A stretch of 64,000 nucleotides of DNA, taken from assembly GCA_948567375.1 (NCBI GenBank), contig OX419756.1, positions 51,598,333 to 51,662,332 of the forward strand, read 5' to 3'. Positions 9,601-19,538 of this stretch are shown here, piece after piece; position 1 is the stretch's first letter, and each line of letters begins with the position of its first letter. Under the pieces are notes generated by a model. That model did no database searches. It had not been told where the DNA came from and saw nothing but the letters and a program-made list of their open reading frames with translations. The translations under genes were made by a program, and so were the position numbers. The DNA comes from Lunularia cruciata. Lineage: Eukaryota; Streptophyta; Marchantiopsida; Lunulariales; Lunulariaceae.

Positions 9601-11445
9601 TACATGAAGAAGGGTGTAGATTACATGGTGATTTTGGAAGACAAGGAGGCTCTCAAAGCTTTTGAGGAGCTCAAGCAATCCCTTGTTGTAGCTCCAATTC
9701 TTGCTAAACCTGATTGGAGTAAGCCTTTCATCCTCTACACTGATGCTTCTAATGTAGCTATAGGATGCACTCTTAGTCAATTAGACCAAGATGGGCATGA
9801 TCATCCAATAGCTTATGCTAGTAGGCAGATGGTTTCAGCAGAGAAGAACTACTCTGTCACAGAGAGAGAAGGGTTGGCAGTGATCTTTGGTCTCAAGAAG
9901 TTTAGACACTACTTGATTGGAGGGAAAGCCACAATTGTCACGGATCACAAGGCTTTGAAGTACATCTTCAACAAGCCTAATGTTGAAGGGAGACTAGCAA
10001 GGTGGATGATACTCTTGTCTGAGTATGACTACACAATTGAGGATAGGCCAGGAAAGAAACATGCAAATGCTGATTTGTTATCTAGAGCCTATGATCATGA
10101 TGGAGATGAGCCAGTAGATGATTCCTTCCCGGATGAGGAGCTCATGACAATCTCAGTCACTCAAGAGATTCCAATGGAGTACAAGGAGATTGTGGATTTT
10201 GTGACAAGAGGTAACTATCCAAAAGGGATGCATGCTAGGGAGAGGAAGGCCCTTGCAGCAAGATCTAGACCTTACACAATGGTGGAGGATATTCTTTTTC
10301 ACCAAGGAGCAGATGGTCTACTTCGAAGAGCAGTGGGTAAGGAAGAGTCTATCCTACTCATAAAGGAGTTTCATGAAGGTTTAGTATGTGGAGGACACTT
10401 TGCAGGAAAGGTGACTGCTTTCAAGATTCTATATGCAGGTTACCATTGGAGAGGGATTTTCAAGGATTGTCTTGATTATTGCAAAACTTGTCATGTTTGT
10501 CAAGCTTTTGCTAGAAAGTCTACATCCACTCCACCACTTAGATCAATTCCATTGCTAGGACCTTTTGAGAAGTGGGGAATTGATTTTGTAGGACCTCTCA
10601 ATAGAACCCCAAGGAACAATCGGTACATTGTGGTAGTTACTGATTACCTTACCAAGTGGGTTGAGGCTAGACCATTGAGAGACAAGAATGAAGATGAAGT
10701 GGGTAGATTTCTTTATGAACGCATTATCACTAGGTTTGGATGCCCTTTGGAGTTGGTTTCTGATAGAGGAGGAGAGTTTACAGGAAGCATTACTACAGCC
10801 ATGCTACGACATTTCTCTATCACACATAGAGTAACTACATCCTATAAGCCAAATTCCAATGGCTTGGCAGAGAGAACCAATCAGACCTTGTGCATGATGT
10901 TGGCCAAAGATGCAGAAATGGAGGGGGCTAAACATCATTGGGACAAGAGGATTCATGCAGTTTTGTGGGAGTATAGGACAACCATGAAGACTTCCACTGG
11001 ATATTCTCCATTCCAATTGGTGTATGGTATTGAGTCTACCTTACCTATTCACTTTGATCTTCCTACCTTCCAAAGCATTCATAGGAGATTGAAGAAAGCA
11101 CAAGGAAGTGATGCATGGAAGTCAAGGAAGGATCAACTCATGGAGTTGGAAGAGGCAAGAGCAGTTGCTATGGTTCGAGTGGAGCAAACCCAAAGGAAAC
11201 AAAAGGAGAGCTATGACAAGAGGCAAGGCAAGAAGAAGGTGGAGCCTTTCAAAGAAGGTGATTGGGTAATGTTGTTTGATTCCATTCGATTCAAGAGAGT
11301 GCAAAAGAAGTTTTTGCCTAAGTACTTTGGACCTTTCATAGTAGAGAAGGTGTGGGGCAATTACACCTATGATCTCAAGGAGTTGGGAGGAAGACACTTT
11401 GATAGGATTAACCATGATAAGTTGAAGATGTACCATAGAAGGTAG
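6619..11445 (+). CDS. gag-pol: Gag-pol polyprotein of A2
   Basis: One open frame of 1608 residues. Domains in order: gag (about 1-270); CCHC knuckle C282-x2-C285-x4-H290-x4-C295; aspartic protease with D502-G-G-S, a form common in plant OTA elements; reverse transcriptase (about 770-940) with D829 in FGDGYSGY and the D893-D894 pair in FIDDF; RNase H with D1042, E1084 and D1109; integrase with zinc site H1252, H1260, C1291, C1294 and catalytic D1322, D1382, E1418 (35 residues between the last two); and a GPY/F-type end (KYFGPFIVEKVWGNY) near 1570. There is no chromodomain. The start follows a purine-rich tract and begins MGKLPVFFGKDGED, which is kept in A5, A6 and A9. Proteins act in virus-like particles and in integration. 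Confidence 0.95.
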   Translation: MGKLPVFFGKDGEDVEAFVRDFKRACIGNNERRKNEWASLLPDFFEDAALTWYELEYQKRERREGEEESWETLTSALIENFLPNESYERLMSEVTFLKQGDGEKVRVYVERVEKLESRFRIVLRKGGDDVETTMIGIGAMLTKNFVGGLRPQIRSKVRYEKPSSKVEAIKIAIRMEESLEGDESDLVVKEVVHPPQGYKYGGTSDTLVTRVAPQVVVAPILAPPPKDPLQTITEQLADLKINVVQLWEKREVDQNVGRGPRSYGNYPYRGGQPASNFNDRNCFGCGGRGHIQRNCPNSTYHGGRGYEGANRGKEGGSETQVAPNPNKGKGIASIDVVESKYEKGECSNSKGLNLELLAQEKKRARFAEDVHSSQGFTSSKDTPMSTRSTRTSTPSTTKTPRKKLGMEDFLISKQQWNYNVLEDVGSHKANITVGQLIALNPTLRKELRGGLSSTRSKKKKKAKVLVSMGVVDAKPAPWEACEYASKIDVRVNGHNIKDALVDGGSAVNAMSERLMKKLGMIPSRPSTFVVSMANKQQVRPVGVMDKVVVSVMGVQNLMTFQVLKDSSYDLLLGRPWLRAARTTDRWHKGNLRIGPSNHRVTVPVTNTTNTSHSDTPSSNYWESDSEEGASGVDTSMEEETSTEEDKSESDSDVYPLCAMDFAPKPEVLKDPDKSPLTLEEVERRLSTLKYGPNVTKEEKVRFEEIFRKFIHVFAFSYKDLKEVTLEEHKIEVESHARPIRQKQRRISPPISLVVKEEIDKLKEAGFIFEVENSEWVSPIVIVKKKNGKLRVCVDYKKLNAVTKKDYYPLPFIDEILEEVAGHERYSFGDGYSGYNQIKIAPEHQQLTTFTTPWGTYAFKVMPFGLCNAPATFQRFMNKVFEPFIGKFVRDFIDDFCVYGSKEEHFEHLIKVLQRLDEANASLNPEKCIFGCEEGLLLGHIISKDGIAVDPEKVRKISDLPFPSSLTKLRQFLGMVGYYRRFIFSFSNKAYALTIYMKKGVDYMVILEDKEALKAFEELKQSLVVAPILAKPDWSKPFILYTDASNVAIGCTLSQLDQDGHDHPIAYASRQMVSAEKNYSVTEREGLAVIFGLKKFRHYLIGGKATIVTDHKALKYIFNKPNVEGRLARWMILLSEYDYTIEDRPGKKHANADLLSRAYDHDGDEPVDDSFPDEELMTISVTQEIPMEYKEIVDFVTRGNYPKGMHARERKALAARSRPYTMVEDILFHQGADGLLRRAVGKEESILLIKEFHEGLVCGGHFAGKVTAFKILYAGYHWRGIFKDCLDYCKTCHVCQAFARKSTSTPPLRSIPLLGPFEKWGIDFVGPLNRTPRNNRYIVVVTDYLTKWVEARPLRDKNEDEVGRFLYERIITRFGCPLELVSDRGGEFTGSITTAMLRHFSITHRVTTSYKPNSNGLAERTNQTLCMMLAKDAEMEGAKHHWDKRIHAVLWEYRTTMKTSTGYSPFQLVYGIESTLPIHFDLPTFQSIHRRLKKAQGSDAWKSRKDQLMELEEARAVAMVRVEQTQRKQKESYDKRQGKKKVEPFKEGDWVMLFDSIRFKRVQKKFLPKYFGPFIVEKVWGNYTYDLKELGGRHFDRINHDKLKMYHRR

Positions 11446-11475
11446 AGAGACCTTCACTTTGAGGACAAAGTGAAA

Positions 11476-11493
11476 ACTTAGTCCGGGGGTAAA
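11476..11493 (+). other. Polypurine-like tract of A2
   Basis: The segment ACTTAGTCCGGGGGTAAA lies directly before the 3' LTR. It is the same in A4 and A5, in the place where plus-strand priming is expected. It is purine-rich only in its last ten bases, so the exact primer is inferred. Confidence 0.6.
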
Positions 11494-12173
11494 TGTAACA
11501 CCCATTTGTGCATGTGTGTGGTATTGTGATATTTAGCTTGGTATTACAAGTACTTAAGAGATATTATTTATATAGAGATAAAGGATGGTTCTATATTAGT
11601 CATGGTTAGCTAAAGTTAGTCATAGCTAAGATAGATGGGACCTTACTTTAGAGGAAGTAGAAAAGATGAGCACCACTATTTTGGATTTTAGTGTGTTGAC
11701 TTGGTATTATTCCTAGGTGTTTGGCTTTGGGGAAAGAGTTGAGAACTCTTGGGCCCGCAAGCTTTTTTTGTTTTGGATTCTTCTTTAGTCCAAGGATAGC
11801 CCATGTGAAGGAATCCTTGCTTTAGTGGTTGGGTCAAGATAAGGGGAATATGCCCATGTGAATGGATATTCCTTTCTACTTTTTGACTTTACTTGACTTT
11901 TAGTCTAGTAACTTGAGTTACTACGGTAAATAGTAACTTTGGTACGTAACTATTTCACAAGTATATAAACAAGGGGTGAGGAGGTACTCATCATCCTTTC
12001 ATTTGCAACTATCTCTCTCTCATTGAGTTCTCTAGTGAGCAATGTCTTGAGTCTTGGAGTGTTAGCCTTGGAGGAGTATGATGGAGTTGGGGTTCCTTGC
12101 TTTCTTAGTCCATGGTGCGCTACCATAATAGCCATCAGAGGTTCATCCTGAGTGAGAGACAGGCCGGCTCACA
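11494..12173 (+). repeat. 3' LTR of A2
   Basis: 680 bp, identical by eye to the 5' LTR except at one base, so insertion is very recent. It is followed by the GGAC target duplication and the continuing gag of A1. Confidence 0.95.
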
Positions 12174-15100
12174 GGACAGCGTTGGAAGAGGAGTCTTGGG
12201 AGACTTTGACTTCAACACTCATTGAGATTTTTCTCCCAAATGAGAGTTATGAGAGATTGATGAGTGAGGTTACATTTCTCAAACAAGGAGATGGAGAGAA
12301 AGTGAGAGTCTATGTGAAAGGAGTGGAAAAGTTAGAGTCCAGATTTTGCATAGTGTTGAGGAAGGGTGGAGATGTTGTGGAGACTACTATGATTGGCATA
12401 GGGGCCATGCTCACCAACAATTTTGTGGGAGGATTGAGACCACAAATTAGAAGCAAGGTGAGATATGAGAAACCTTCTTCCAAGGTTGAAGCTATCAAGA
12501 TCACAATTTATATGGAGGAGAGTTTGGAAGGAGATGAGAGTGATTTGGTGGTGAAGGAGGTTGTGCATCCTCCTCAAGGTTACGAATATGGTGGAACTTC
12601 TGATACTTTGGTGGCAAGGGTTGCACCACAAGTAGTAGTTGCTCCAGTTCTTGCACCTCCACCAAAGGATCCACTTCAAACCATCACAGAACAACTTGCG
12701 GATCTCAAGATCAATGTGGTGCAACTATGGGAGAAGAGAGAGGTGGATCAGAATGTAAGGAGAGGGCCTAGGAGTTATGGAAACTATCCATATAGAGGAG
12801 GCCAACCAACCAACAATTTCAATGATAGAAATTGTTTTGGTTGTGGAGGGAGAGGCCATATCCAAAGGAATTGCCCAAATTCCAGTTACCATGGAGGAAA
12901 GAGTTATGAGGGAGCCAATAAAGGGAAAGAGTGAGGTAGTCAAACCCAAGTGGCTCCTAATCCAAAAAAAGGTAAGGGGATAACATCCATAGATGTGGTT
13001 GAGAGCAAGTATGAGAAGGGAGAGTGCTCAAACTCCAAGGGTCTTAATTTGGAGCTTTTGGCACAAGAGAAGAAGAGAGCTCGTTTTGTAGAGGATGTTC
13101 ACTCTTCTCAAGGATTACTCCAAGCAAGGATACTCTTATGTCTACTTGGAGCACTCGCACCTCAATACCATCAAAAACAAAGACTCCAAGGAAGAAATTG
13201 GGAGTGAAGGACTTCTTGATCTCAAAGCAACAATGGAACTAAAATGTGTTGGAGGATGTTGGTAGTCGCAAGGCTAACATCACAGTAGGCCAATTGATTG
13301 CTTTGAACCCTACCTTGAGAAAGGAGCTTAGAGGTGGTTTGAGTTCTACAAGGAGCAAGAGGAAGAAGAAGGCAAAAGCTCAATATCAATGGGGGTGGTG
13401 GATACCAAGCTAGCACCATGGGAGGCTTGTGAATATGCCTCCAAGATTGATGTGAGAGTGAATTGTCACAACATCAAGGATGCATTGGTTGATGGAGGAT
13501 CAGCAATAAATGCCATGTCAGAAAGGTTGATGAAGAAGTTGAATATGATACCCTCAAGACCTTCAACATTTGTTGTGAGCATGGCAAACAAGCAACAAGT
13601 TTGACCAATAGAGGTGATGGATAAGGTGGTAGTTTTAGTTATGGGAGTTCAAACTCTCATGACTTTCCAAGTCTTGAAGGATTCAAGCTATGACTTACTT
13701 CTTGGGAGGCCATGGTTGAGAGCAGCACACACAACTGATCGATGGCATAAAGCATACTTGAGGATTGGGCCATCAAACCATAGAGCCATAGTTCCTATGA
13801 CTAATACCACCAACACTTCACATTCAGATACACCATCTTCTGATTATTGGGAATCAGATTTTGAAGAAGGAGCTTTAGGTATGGACACAAGCATGGAAGA
13901 GGAGACTTCCATTGAGGAGGATGAATCTGAATCTGATTCAGATGTGTATCCTTTGTGTGCTATGGATTTTGCACCTAAGCCAGAGGTTTTGAAGGACCCA
14001 GATAAATCACCATTGACACTTGAGGAGGTAGAGAGAAGGTTATCTACCCTCAAGTATGGCCCAAATGTTACCAAGGAGGACAAGGTGTGATTTGAGGAGA
14101 TTTTCCGCAAGTTCATCCATGTTTTTGCTTTCAGTTACAAGGAACCTTGGAGGAGCACAAGATAGAGGTGGAGTCACATGCAAGACCCATCTGCCAAAAA
14201 CAACATTGCATTAGCCCACCAATATCTTTGGTTGTGAAGGAAGAGATTGATAAGCTCAAGGAGGCTGGATTTATCTTTGAGGTAGAGAATTCAGAATAGG
14301 TGTCTCCAATTGTCATTGTGAAGAAAAAGAATGGCAAGCTTTGGGTATGTGTAGATTACAAGAAGCTCAATGCTATTACCAAGAAGGACTACTCCCCATT
14401 GCCATTCATTGATGAGATCTTGGAGGAGGTTGCAGGTCATGAGAGGTACAGTTTTGGAGATGGTTAAAGCGGATATAACCAAATCAAGATTGCACCAAAG
14501 CATCAACAACTCACCACATTCACCACACCTTGGGGAACTTACGCTTTCAAGGTCATGCCTTTTGGGCTTTGCAATGCTCCAACCATATTCAAACGGTTCA
14601 TGAACAAGGTATTTGAACCTTCCATTGGAAAATTTGTGAGAGACTTCATGGATAACTTTTGTGTCTATGGGAGCAAGGAGGAGCACTTTGAGCACCTAAT
14701 CAAGGTCTTGCAATGCTTGGATGAAGCAAATGCATCACTCAACTGAGAGAAGTGCATTTTTGGATGTGAAGAAGGTATACTTTTGGGGCACATCATCTCC
14801 AAGGATGGAATAGCAATTGATCCTAAGAAGGTGAGGAAATCTCAAACATTCCATTCCCTTCAAGCTTGACAAAGTTATGCCAATTCTTGGGGATGGTTGA
14901 ATACTATAGGAGGTTCATCTTCCCATTTTCCAACAAGGCTTATGCATTGACCATCTATATGAAGAAAGGTGTAGATTACATGGTGATTTTGGAGGACAAG
15001 GAGGCTCTCAAAGCTTTTGAGGAGCTCAAGCAATCCCTTGTTGTAGCTCCAATTCTTGCTAAACCTGATTGGAGTAAGCCTTTCATCCTCTACATTGATG

Positions 15101-15750
15101 CTTCTAATGTAGCTATAAGATGCACTCTTAGTCAATTAGACCAAGATGGGCATGATCATCCAATAGCTTATGCTAATAGGCAGATGGTTTCAGCAGAGAA
15201 GAACTACTTTGTCACAGGGAGAGAAGGGTTGGTAGTGATCTTTGGTCTCAAGAAGTTTAGACACTATTTGATTGGAGGGAAAGCCACCATTGTCACGGAT
15301 CACAAGGCTTTGAAGTACTTGTTCAACAAGCCTTATGTTGAGGGGAGACTAGCAAGGTGGATGATACTCTTGTATGAGTATGACTACACCATTGAAGATA
15401 GGCCAAGAAAGAAACAAGCAAATGATGATTTGTTATCTAGAGCCTATGATCATGATGGAGATGAGCCAGTGGATGATTCCTTCCCGGATGAGGAGCTCAT
15501 GACAATCTCAGTCACTCAAGAGGTTCCAATGGAGTACAAGGAGATTGTGGATTTTGTGACAAGAGGTAACTATCCAGAAGGGATGCATGCTAGGGAGAGG
15601 AAGGCCCTTGCAGCAAGATCTAGACCTTACACGATGGTGGAGGATATTCTTTTTCACCAAGGAGCAGATGGTCTACTTCGAAGAGCAGTGGGTAAGGAAG
15701 AGTCTATCCTACTCATAAAGGAGTTTCATGAAGGTTTAGTATGTGGAGGA

Positions 15751-15960
15751 TCACTATATCGATAAGGACGTTGGAAAACAGGTGTGTCGCTAGTCAGCTC
15801 AATCCGTATACCAGGTCCCTTCAGAGCACCCAAATCCTTCATACTGAAGGCAAAACAACTCGTGTGACTCCTCAAGAACCTCCAAACCCTCCATCTTTCC
15901 TCTCCAGTAAGCTTGGGTCCAAGATCTGGCTCCCAAGTATCCTCTGTAACTATAGTAGGA
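15751..15960 (-). pseudogene. C: N-terminal part of reverse transcriptase region
   Basis: Reverse translation gives WRFLRSHTSCFAFSMKDLG, then GPGIRIELTSDTPVFQRPYR. This is the usual gypsy arrangement in front of the RT core: an acidic segment, FAFS..DL, then the QRPYR segment. The rest of RT, RNase H and integrase are not in the window next to it. The stretch 15961-16235, towards the methyltransferase, shows no domain I can name. Confidence 0.75.
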
Positions 15961-16239
15961 GTGGAAGACGTACTGACTGACTACTACACTGGGCCCTTGG
16001 GAGCAATAGTGTCATGCTCCCGACCACTAGAGGTCCCAACCTGTGTGCAAAAAACTCCCTCCGCTCTGGCTGCAAGCTCCACACGTCCTTTGGCTGCATC
16101 CCATGTGGACCAAGAGTGTAATCCAAGTAGCCCACGCTCACCTGGATGGACTCCAAGTAGACCACTCTCCCTAGTAGCTATTGGATGTGTCCCAAGAATA
16201 CCATGTCCACTCGGTCCATCACCCCCAGCATGTGCCTAA

Positions 16240-17110
16240 ATCGTCTTGATAGGCACAGGGCTCACAAGTGTTTGAGTGGTGATGCCTATCAAGCGCATCC
16301 TATGCTGCTTTGCCAAGCCAAGGCTCACAATCCAGGTCAAACAATTCAGGTCCATAGCTTGACCTAACACCTGACGTCTGGATGCCTCTAACATTGCTGG
16401 AACAGCGGTAATACCGGTGCAAAAACCCATCCCCCGCTCTCTCTCATCAGTATTGGGCTCCACCAACTGCTATAACTGTGAGTCCCAAACAAGTCCAGGT
16501 CCTCCCTCTCAAAAAGCATGAGAGCCTGGGAAACTCATGAGCGTGGGAAATGCAGCTCTAGGCTGTCCAACTAGGTTCACCACTGCCATAGGTGACCTAT
16601 CAGCCACTACCATTGTCTGAGACTGACGCCCAACATCCAAGATATCATCAACAAGAATGTTGTCTAGTCGTTGAATCCCATCATAACTATGTTGTAGAAC
16701 CTCTCTGGGTAAGAGGTTCATCCACCAAAGACGAAGATGATGAGCCTGTGATCCAACTCTGGTTGCATCTAACAATACAGCAGGTCCCATCCAAGAATGG
16801 ACCTGATGTGTACTCACCACCACTCTAGTGCAAGAATCACCCATCAAAAGAACGTTCTCCAAAAGGTAAGCTTGAGAAACAGACTGATGAACCTGGAGAT
16901 ATCGTAATATCTGTAACATCTCCCAAAACACACCAGAACGATCCTGAAGACCCAAACCGTGGCCCGCACGTGTATGTCCCTGACAAGGCCATCCAGAAAT
17001 CACCAAGTGAATTGGCCCATGTCTCTCTAGGTCATGCGCCCCCAGTAAGGAAATGTCTCCTGGTAGGGCCTTCTGGTAACCTCTGATTGCTGACATCGAC
17101 ATGCTCATCC
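16240..17110 (-). pseudogene. C: cytosine-5 DNA methyltransferase domain
   Basis: Conserved C5-methyltransferase motifs appear in order on the minus strand: motif IV with the catalytic Cys (LVISGWPCQGHTRAG, then GLGLQDRSGVFWEM, about 17000-16900); motif VI (LLENV, about 16860); a motif VIII-like segment (VGSQAHHLRLWWMNLLP, about 16740), similar to the AHRARYFWGNLP segment of DNMT3/DRM enzymes; a motif IX-like stretch (about 16530); and the C-terminal ERERGMGFCTGITA and RRQVLGQAMDLN (about 16430-16330). The enzyme family transfers a methyl group from S-adenosylmethionine to cytosine in DNA. It lies between protease and RT of the same element, so it is part of pol and not a host gene. The copy is a broken fossil. 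Function in C is inferred. Confidence 0.85.
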
Positions 17111-17429
17111 TCACACTCATCTCCTGATGGTACAAAGGCTCCACTCCAAGCCTACTGCACCAACTGATCTGCATGTTGCTGCAATGCCTCCTTTGAACTC
17201 CACAATGGAACATCCAAGGTGGATGGAACAATCCCACTTGTACTCCAAAGCCGAGTGATCTCCTCTGGTATTGGAGTATCCTCTGCATGGGCATTCCCCT
17301 CCAACAAGTCACCAGGCCAAGTAACTGCACTGCTGAAAGCTAAAAATGATGTTGCCATGGTCCTTGACTGTAGTGAGCCAAGACTGCCACTAATAAAGCG
17401 TACTGGTAGGCGACATACCCGTCCCTCAC

Positions 17430-17860
17430 CAGACTGCCAACCAGGTCTATAAGAGGTTGTCTCTTCCCAATAGTCAATGCTGAAACCCATGGGGTATAAC
17501 ACTACTCCCCCAACTAGCACATCATATGACTCAGCTATCGTCGCAATAGCTTGAGCTCTCACCACCAAGCTATCAGTCGGATGACCAGGCTGAACCTGGA
17601 CAACAAGCTCTCCACGTGTGATGTACTGTGTTGAACCACCACCTAGAGATGTCTGGATCTGAAATAGACACCTCTCCACATCGGTCTTCCGTAACTCCAG
17701 ACCAACAACTGCAGCCTTCCCCAACATAAGGGGCTGCGCACTAGAGTCTAACAAGACTCTCTAGCTAGACCTTCCTTGAAGGTCCCACCAAACAAAAAAT
17801 CCCCCTCTGGTTATCCAATAGGACAACACCAGGTGTAAACCGCGCTCTCTCAAAGGCCGG
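17430..17860 (-). pseudogene. C: retroviral-type aspartic protease region
   Basis: Minus-strand translation shows the active-site-like VLLDSSAQPLMLGK, followed about 80 residues later by YDVLVGGVVLYPMGFSID and a YRPGWQ segment. This fits a retropepsin-like fold: an Asp-Ser start, then the hydrophobic-Gly stretch. A segment before it (GVVLLDNQRGIFCLVGPSRK) probably leads into the domain. Position after gag and before the methyltransferase supports a polyprotein protease. Confidence 0.7.
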
Positions 17861-18856
17861 TCTAGCTGGCAACTCCTCCAGTCTAGCCGCTACTGCCTGC
17901 CATAAACCACTGGTCGTTGAACGGATCCCATGCTCCTCAACCAAGTTAGCTCCCCTACCAACCAGCTCTGCTCTAGTAGTAGGAATTGCACCATCCCTAC
18001 TCTCACACAACGTGGCAGCCAACCGGAACACTGGGGCTAGGTCAACTCCCAATGTAAACATGTCACTGGCTAAAAACAAAGGATGCCGCATAATCAGCTG
18101 AGCCGCCCCCAACATCATGCTAGACTCAGTCTGTGTAGTAGTAGGTGGTTGACTAGCAAATAGTCCATCATGTACTCCATCACCACCTACCACACCTGCA
18201 TTGGGATGTCTAGGAACCATGGATGTTGTCTGCAATGCCTCAGATAGCATGAAAGACTGGGGAAGTCTGACTTGTCTCCCAATCTCTCCTCTCTGTGGGT
18301 CCAACTCCACTGATGCTCCTCTAGACTTTGGAGCATGTACTGCACTCCTAGTCATTGCTGCAGATTTATCCACCTGTGTTGCTCCGCACATGAAGTCCAA
18401 AGCATCTCTATCACCAGCATATGAGGTTGTGTTGGTTGTGATGCACCAGAGGTATCAGGTCCGCTGCCCTGAGTACACTCTCTTATGGTGAGGTCCATCA
18501 CAAGTCCAACAAGCAACACCACCACTTACTGGCTACTGCTGACTCAAAAATGAGGGTAAGGGTCTAACTCCACTAGGCACTCCACTCGCTCCATAGGATC
18601 TGGGCTATCCAACTTGTCCTTGAAAACCAACTGGGCGTGGTGCACTCTGCTGCACTCTAGAAGAAGTCACAGCCGTGGATGAGGTCTCCCTACCAAATCC
18701 AGATGTCACCACTCTCTCCTCCACCATGTTGAGCTCAATACGCTCAGCCAAACCAAAGACTACTGCCAAAGTGGGCAAAGTAGCCTGCAACAACGTAGCA
18801 TCACAAACTCTACATCGCAACTCCCTGTCCAGTATCCCATTCTAAAACTGGACTGC
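17861..18856 (-). pseudogene. C: gag C-terminal and linker region with CCHC-like trace
   Basis: Coding-like minus-strand sequence between gag and protease, rich in Ser, Thr, Ala and Gly. A knuckle-like CWTCDGPHH lies at about 18485-18515, the usual nucleocapsid place. The segment after it (about 18400-17861) has no recognised domain. Confidence 0.55.
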
Positions 18857-19456
18857 CTAGGCCTCAGTAACTCCCTGAGTGAAACTGATCAGCCGCCTCA
18901 TGCGAGTGTATGCCTCGCGTAGGCTCTCTCCAGCCTTCTGCTGGAATTCCTGCAAGCTCCTTAGCTTGTCAGTCCGCACTCCCTGGTAGTTATGCCTCAA
19001 ACACAGGAAGAACTCCACCATGGGGTTAAACCCCAATACCACACCTCCTCCTGCAGCGGTACCTCCACTCGTAGTAGCACTATCTCCAGCTAGTGCACCT
19101 CCACTAGCTCCACCCACACTACTCGAGCTAGAACTCGTAGGTACAGCCGATCTACTCCTGGCCACCGAGCCTGAAGTGATAGAGACATAGTGTGGAGACC
19201 AATACTGTCTCCATAACTCAATCTCCTCCAAATGAGCTCTCTTGAACTCATGGTAGTCATCCATCGGCGGACCCTTCAGCTCTTGTGTCAAACTCCAACT
19301 CAGAGTCAATCTCCTCCTCATTGGGACCTGAGATATAGGCTGATACCGAGCACCACTTTGAGTAAACCCACTGTGTATTGCAGGGCTAACTCCTCTGGAA
19401 TCTCCAAAGAACTCCGTCGTGACAAAGTAACCACAATAGCAAACCCAAACCACCAA
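18857..19456 (-). pseudogene. C: gag-like protein
   Basis: The minus-strand frame holds a Ser/Gly/Thr-rich linker and then a retrotransposon gag-type segment: FFLCLRHNYQGVRTDKLRSL, then FQQKAGESLREAYTRMRRLI. The pattern aromatic-x-L...G.SL.EAY.R...L is typical of the capsid region of plant Ty3/gypsy gag. The exact start codon is uncertain. Confidence 0.7.
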
Positions 19457-19481
19457 CTACAACCGCAAGTACCCCACCAAA

Positions 19482-19538
19482 GTGCCAACACCACCACGTG
19501 CCAACACCACCATGTGCCAACACCACCAAGTGCCAATA
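19482..19538. repeat. 16-bp tandem repeat in C, upstream of gag
   Basis: Three full units and part of a fourth of GTGCCAACACCACCAN, at 19482-19497, 19498-19513, 19514-19529 and on. It lies just upstream of the gag-like region. It is a small tandem array, not a CRISPR, because there are no spacers. Confidence 0.85.

Larger units (their letters stand above)
4382..12173 (+). mobile_element. A2: complete, recent family-A Ty3/gypsy retrotransposon
   Basis: A 7792-bp element with two 680-bp LTRs (4382-5061 and 11494-12173) that differ at one position by eye. It has a primer-binding site, an upstream ORF, a single 1608-codon gag-pol frame and a polypurine-like tract. It looks whole. The 4-bp GGAC occurs at 4378-4381 and 12174-12177 as a target duplication. 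It sits in the gag of A1. The order gag-PR-RT-RNaseH-IN is Ty3/gypsy. There is no chromodomain and no second RNase H, so it is not a chromovirus and not a typical Tat/Ogre. The tRNA-Asp-like primer site and the DGYSGYNQI reverse transcriptase motif point to the neighbourhood of the plant OTA group. Near-identical LTRs mean a very young insertion. Confidence 0.95.
2842..15750 (+). mobile_element. A1: old forward family-A gypsy element, interrupted by A2
   Basis: Starts with the family-A LTR end TGTAACACCC at 2842, followed by leader, the upstream zinc-knuckle ORF (about 3510-3966) and the start of gag. A2 (4382-12173) sits in its gag. After A2 it goes on through gag with its CCHC knuckle, protease, reverse transcriptase and RNase H, and reaches the N-terminal zinc region of integrase, where it stops at 15750 against C. 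It is a fossil with many breaks, and no 3' LTR is seen. It is clearly older than A2. Its own insertion point is in the pol of the reverse element A0. Confidence 0.85.

Noticed and set aside
16240-17110. Host DNA methyltransferase gene (DRM or CMT)
   Set aside because: It is flanked on the same strand by protease, gag and LTR on one side and a gypsy RT start on the other, and lies within one LTR element, so it is part of a retrotransposon pol.
19482-19538. CRISPR-like array
   Set aside because: The units are directly adjacent without spacers, in a plant retroelement leader. It is a small tandem repeat.
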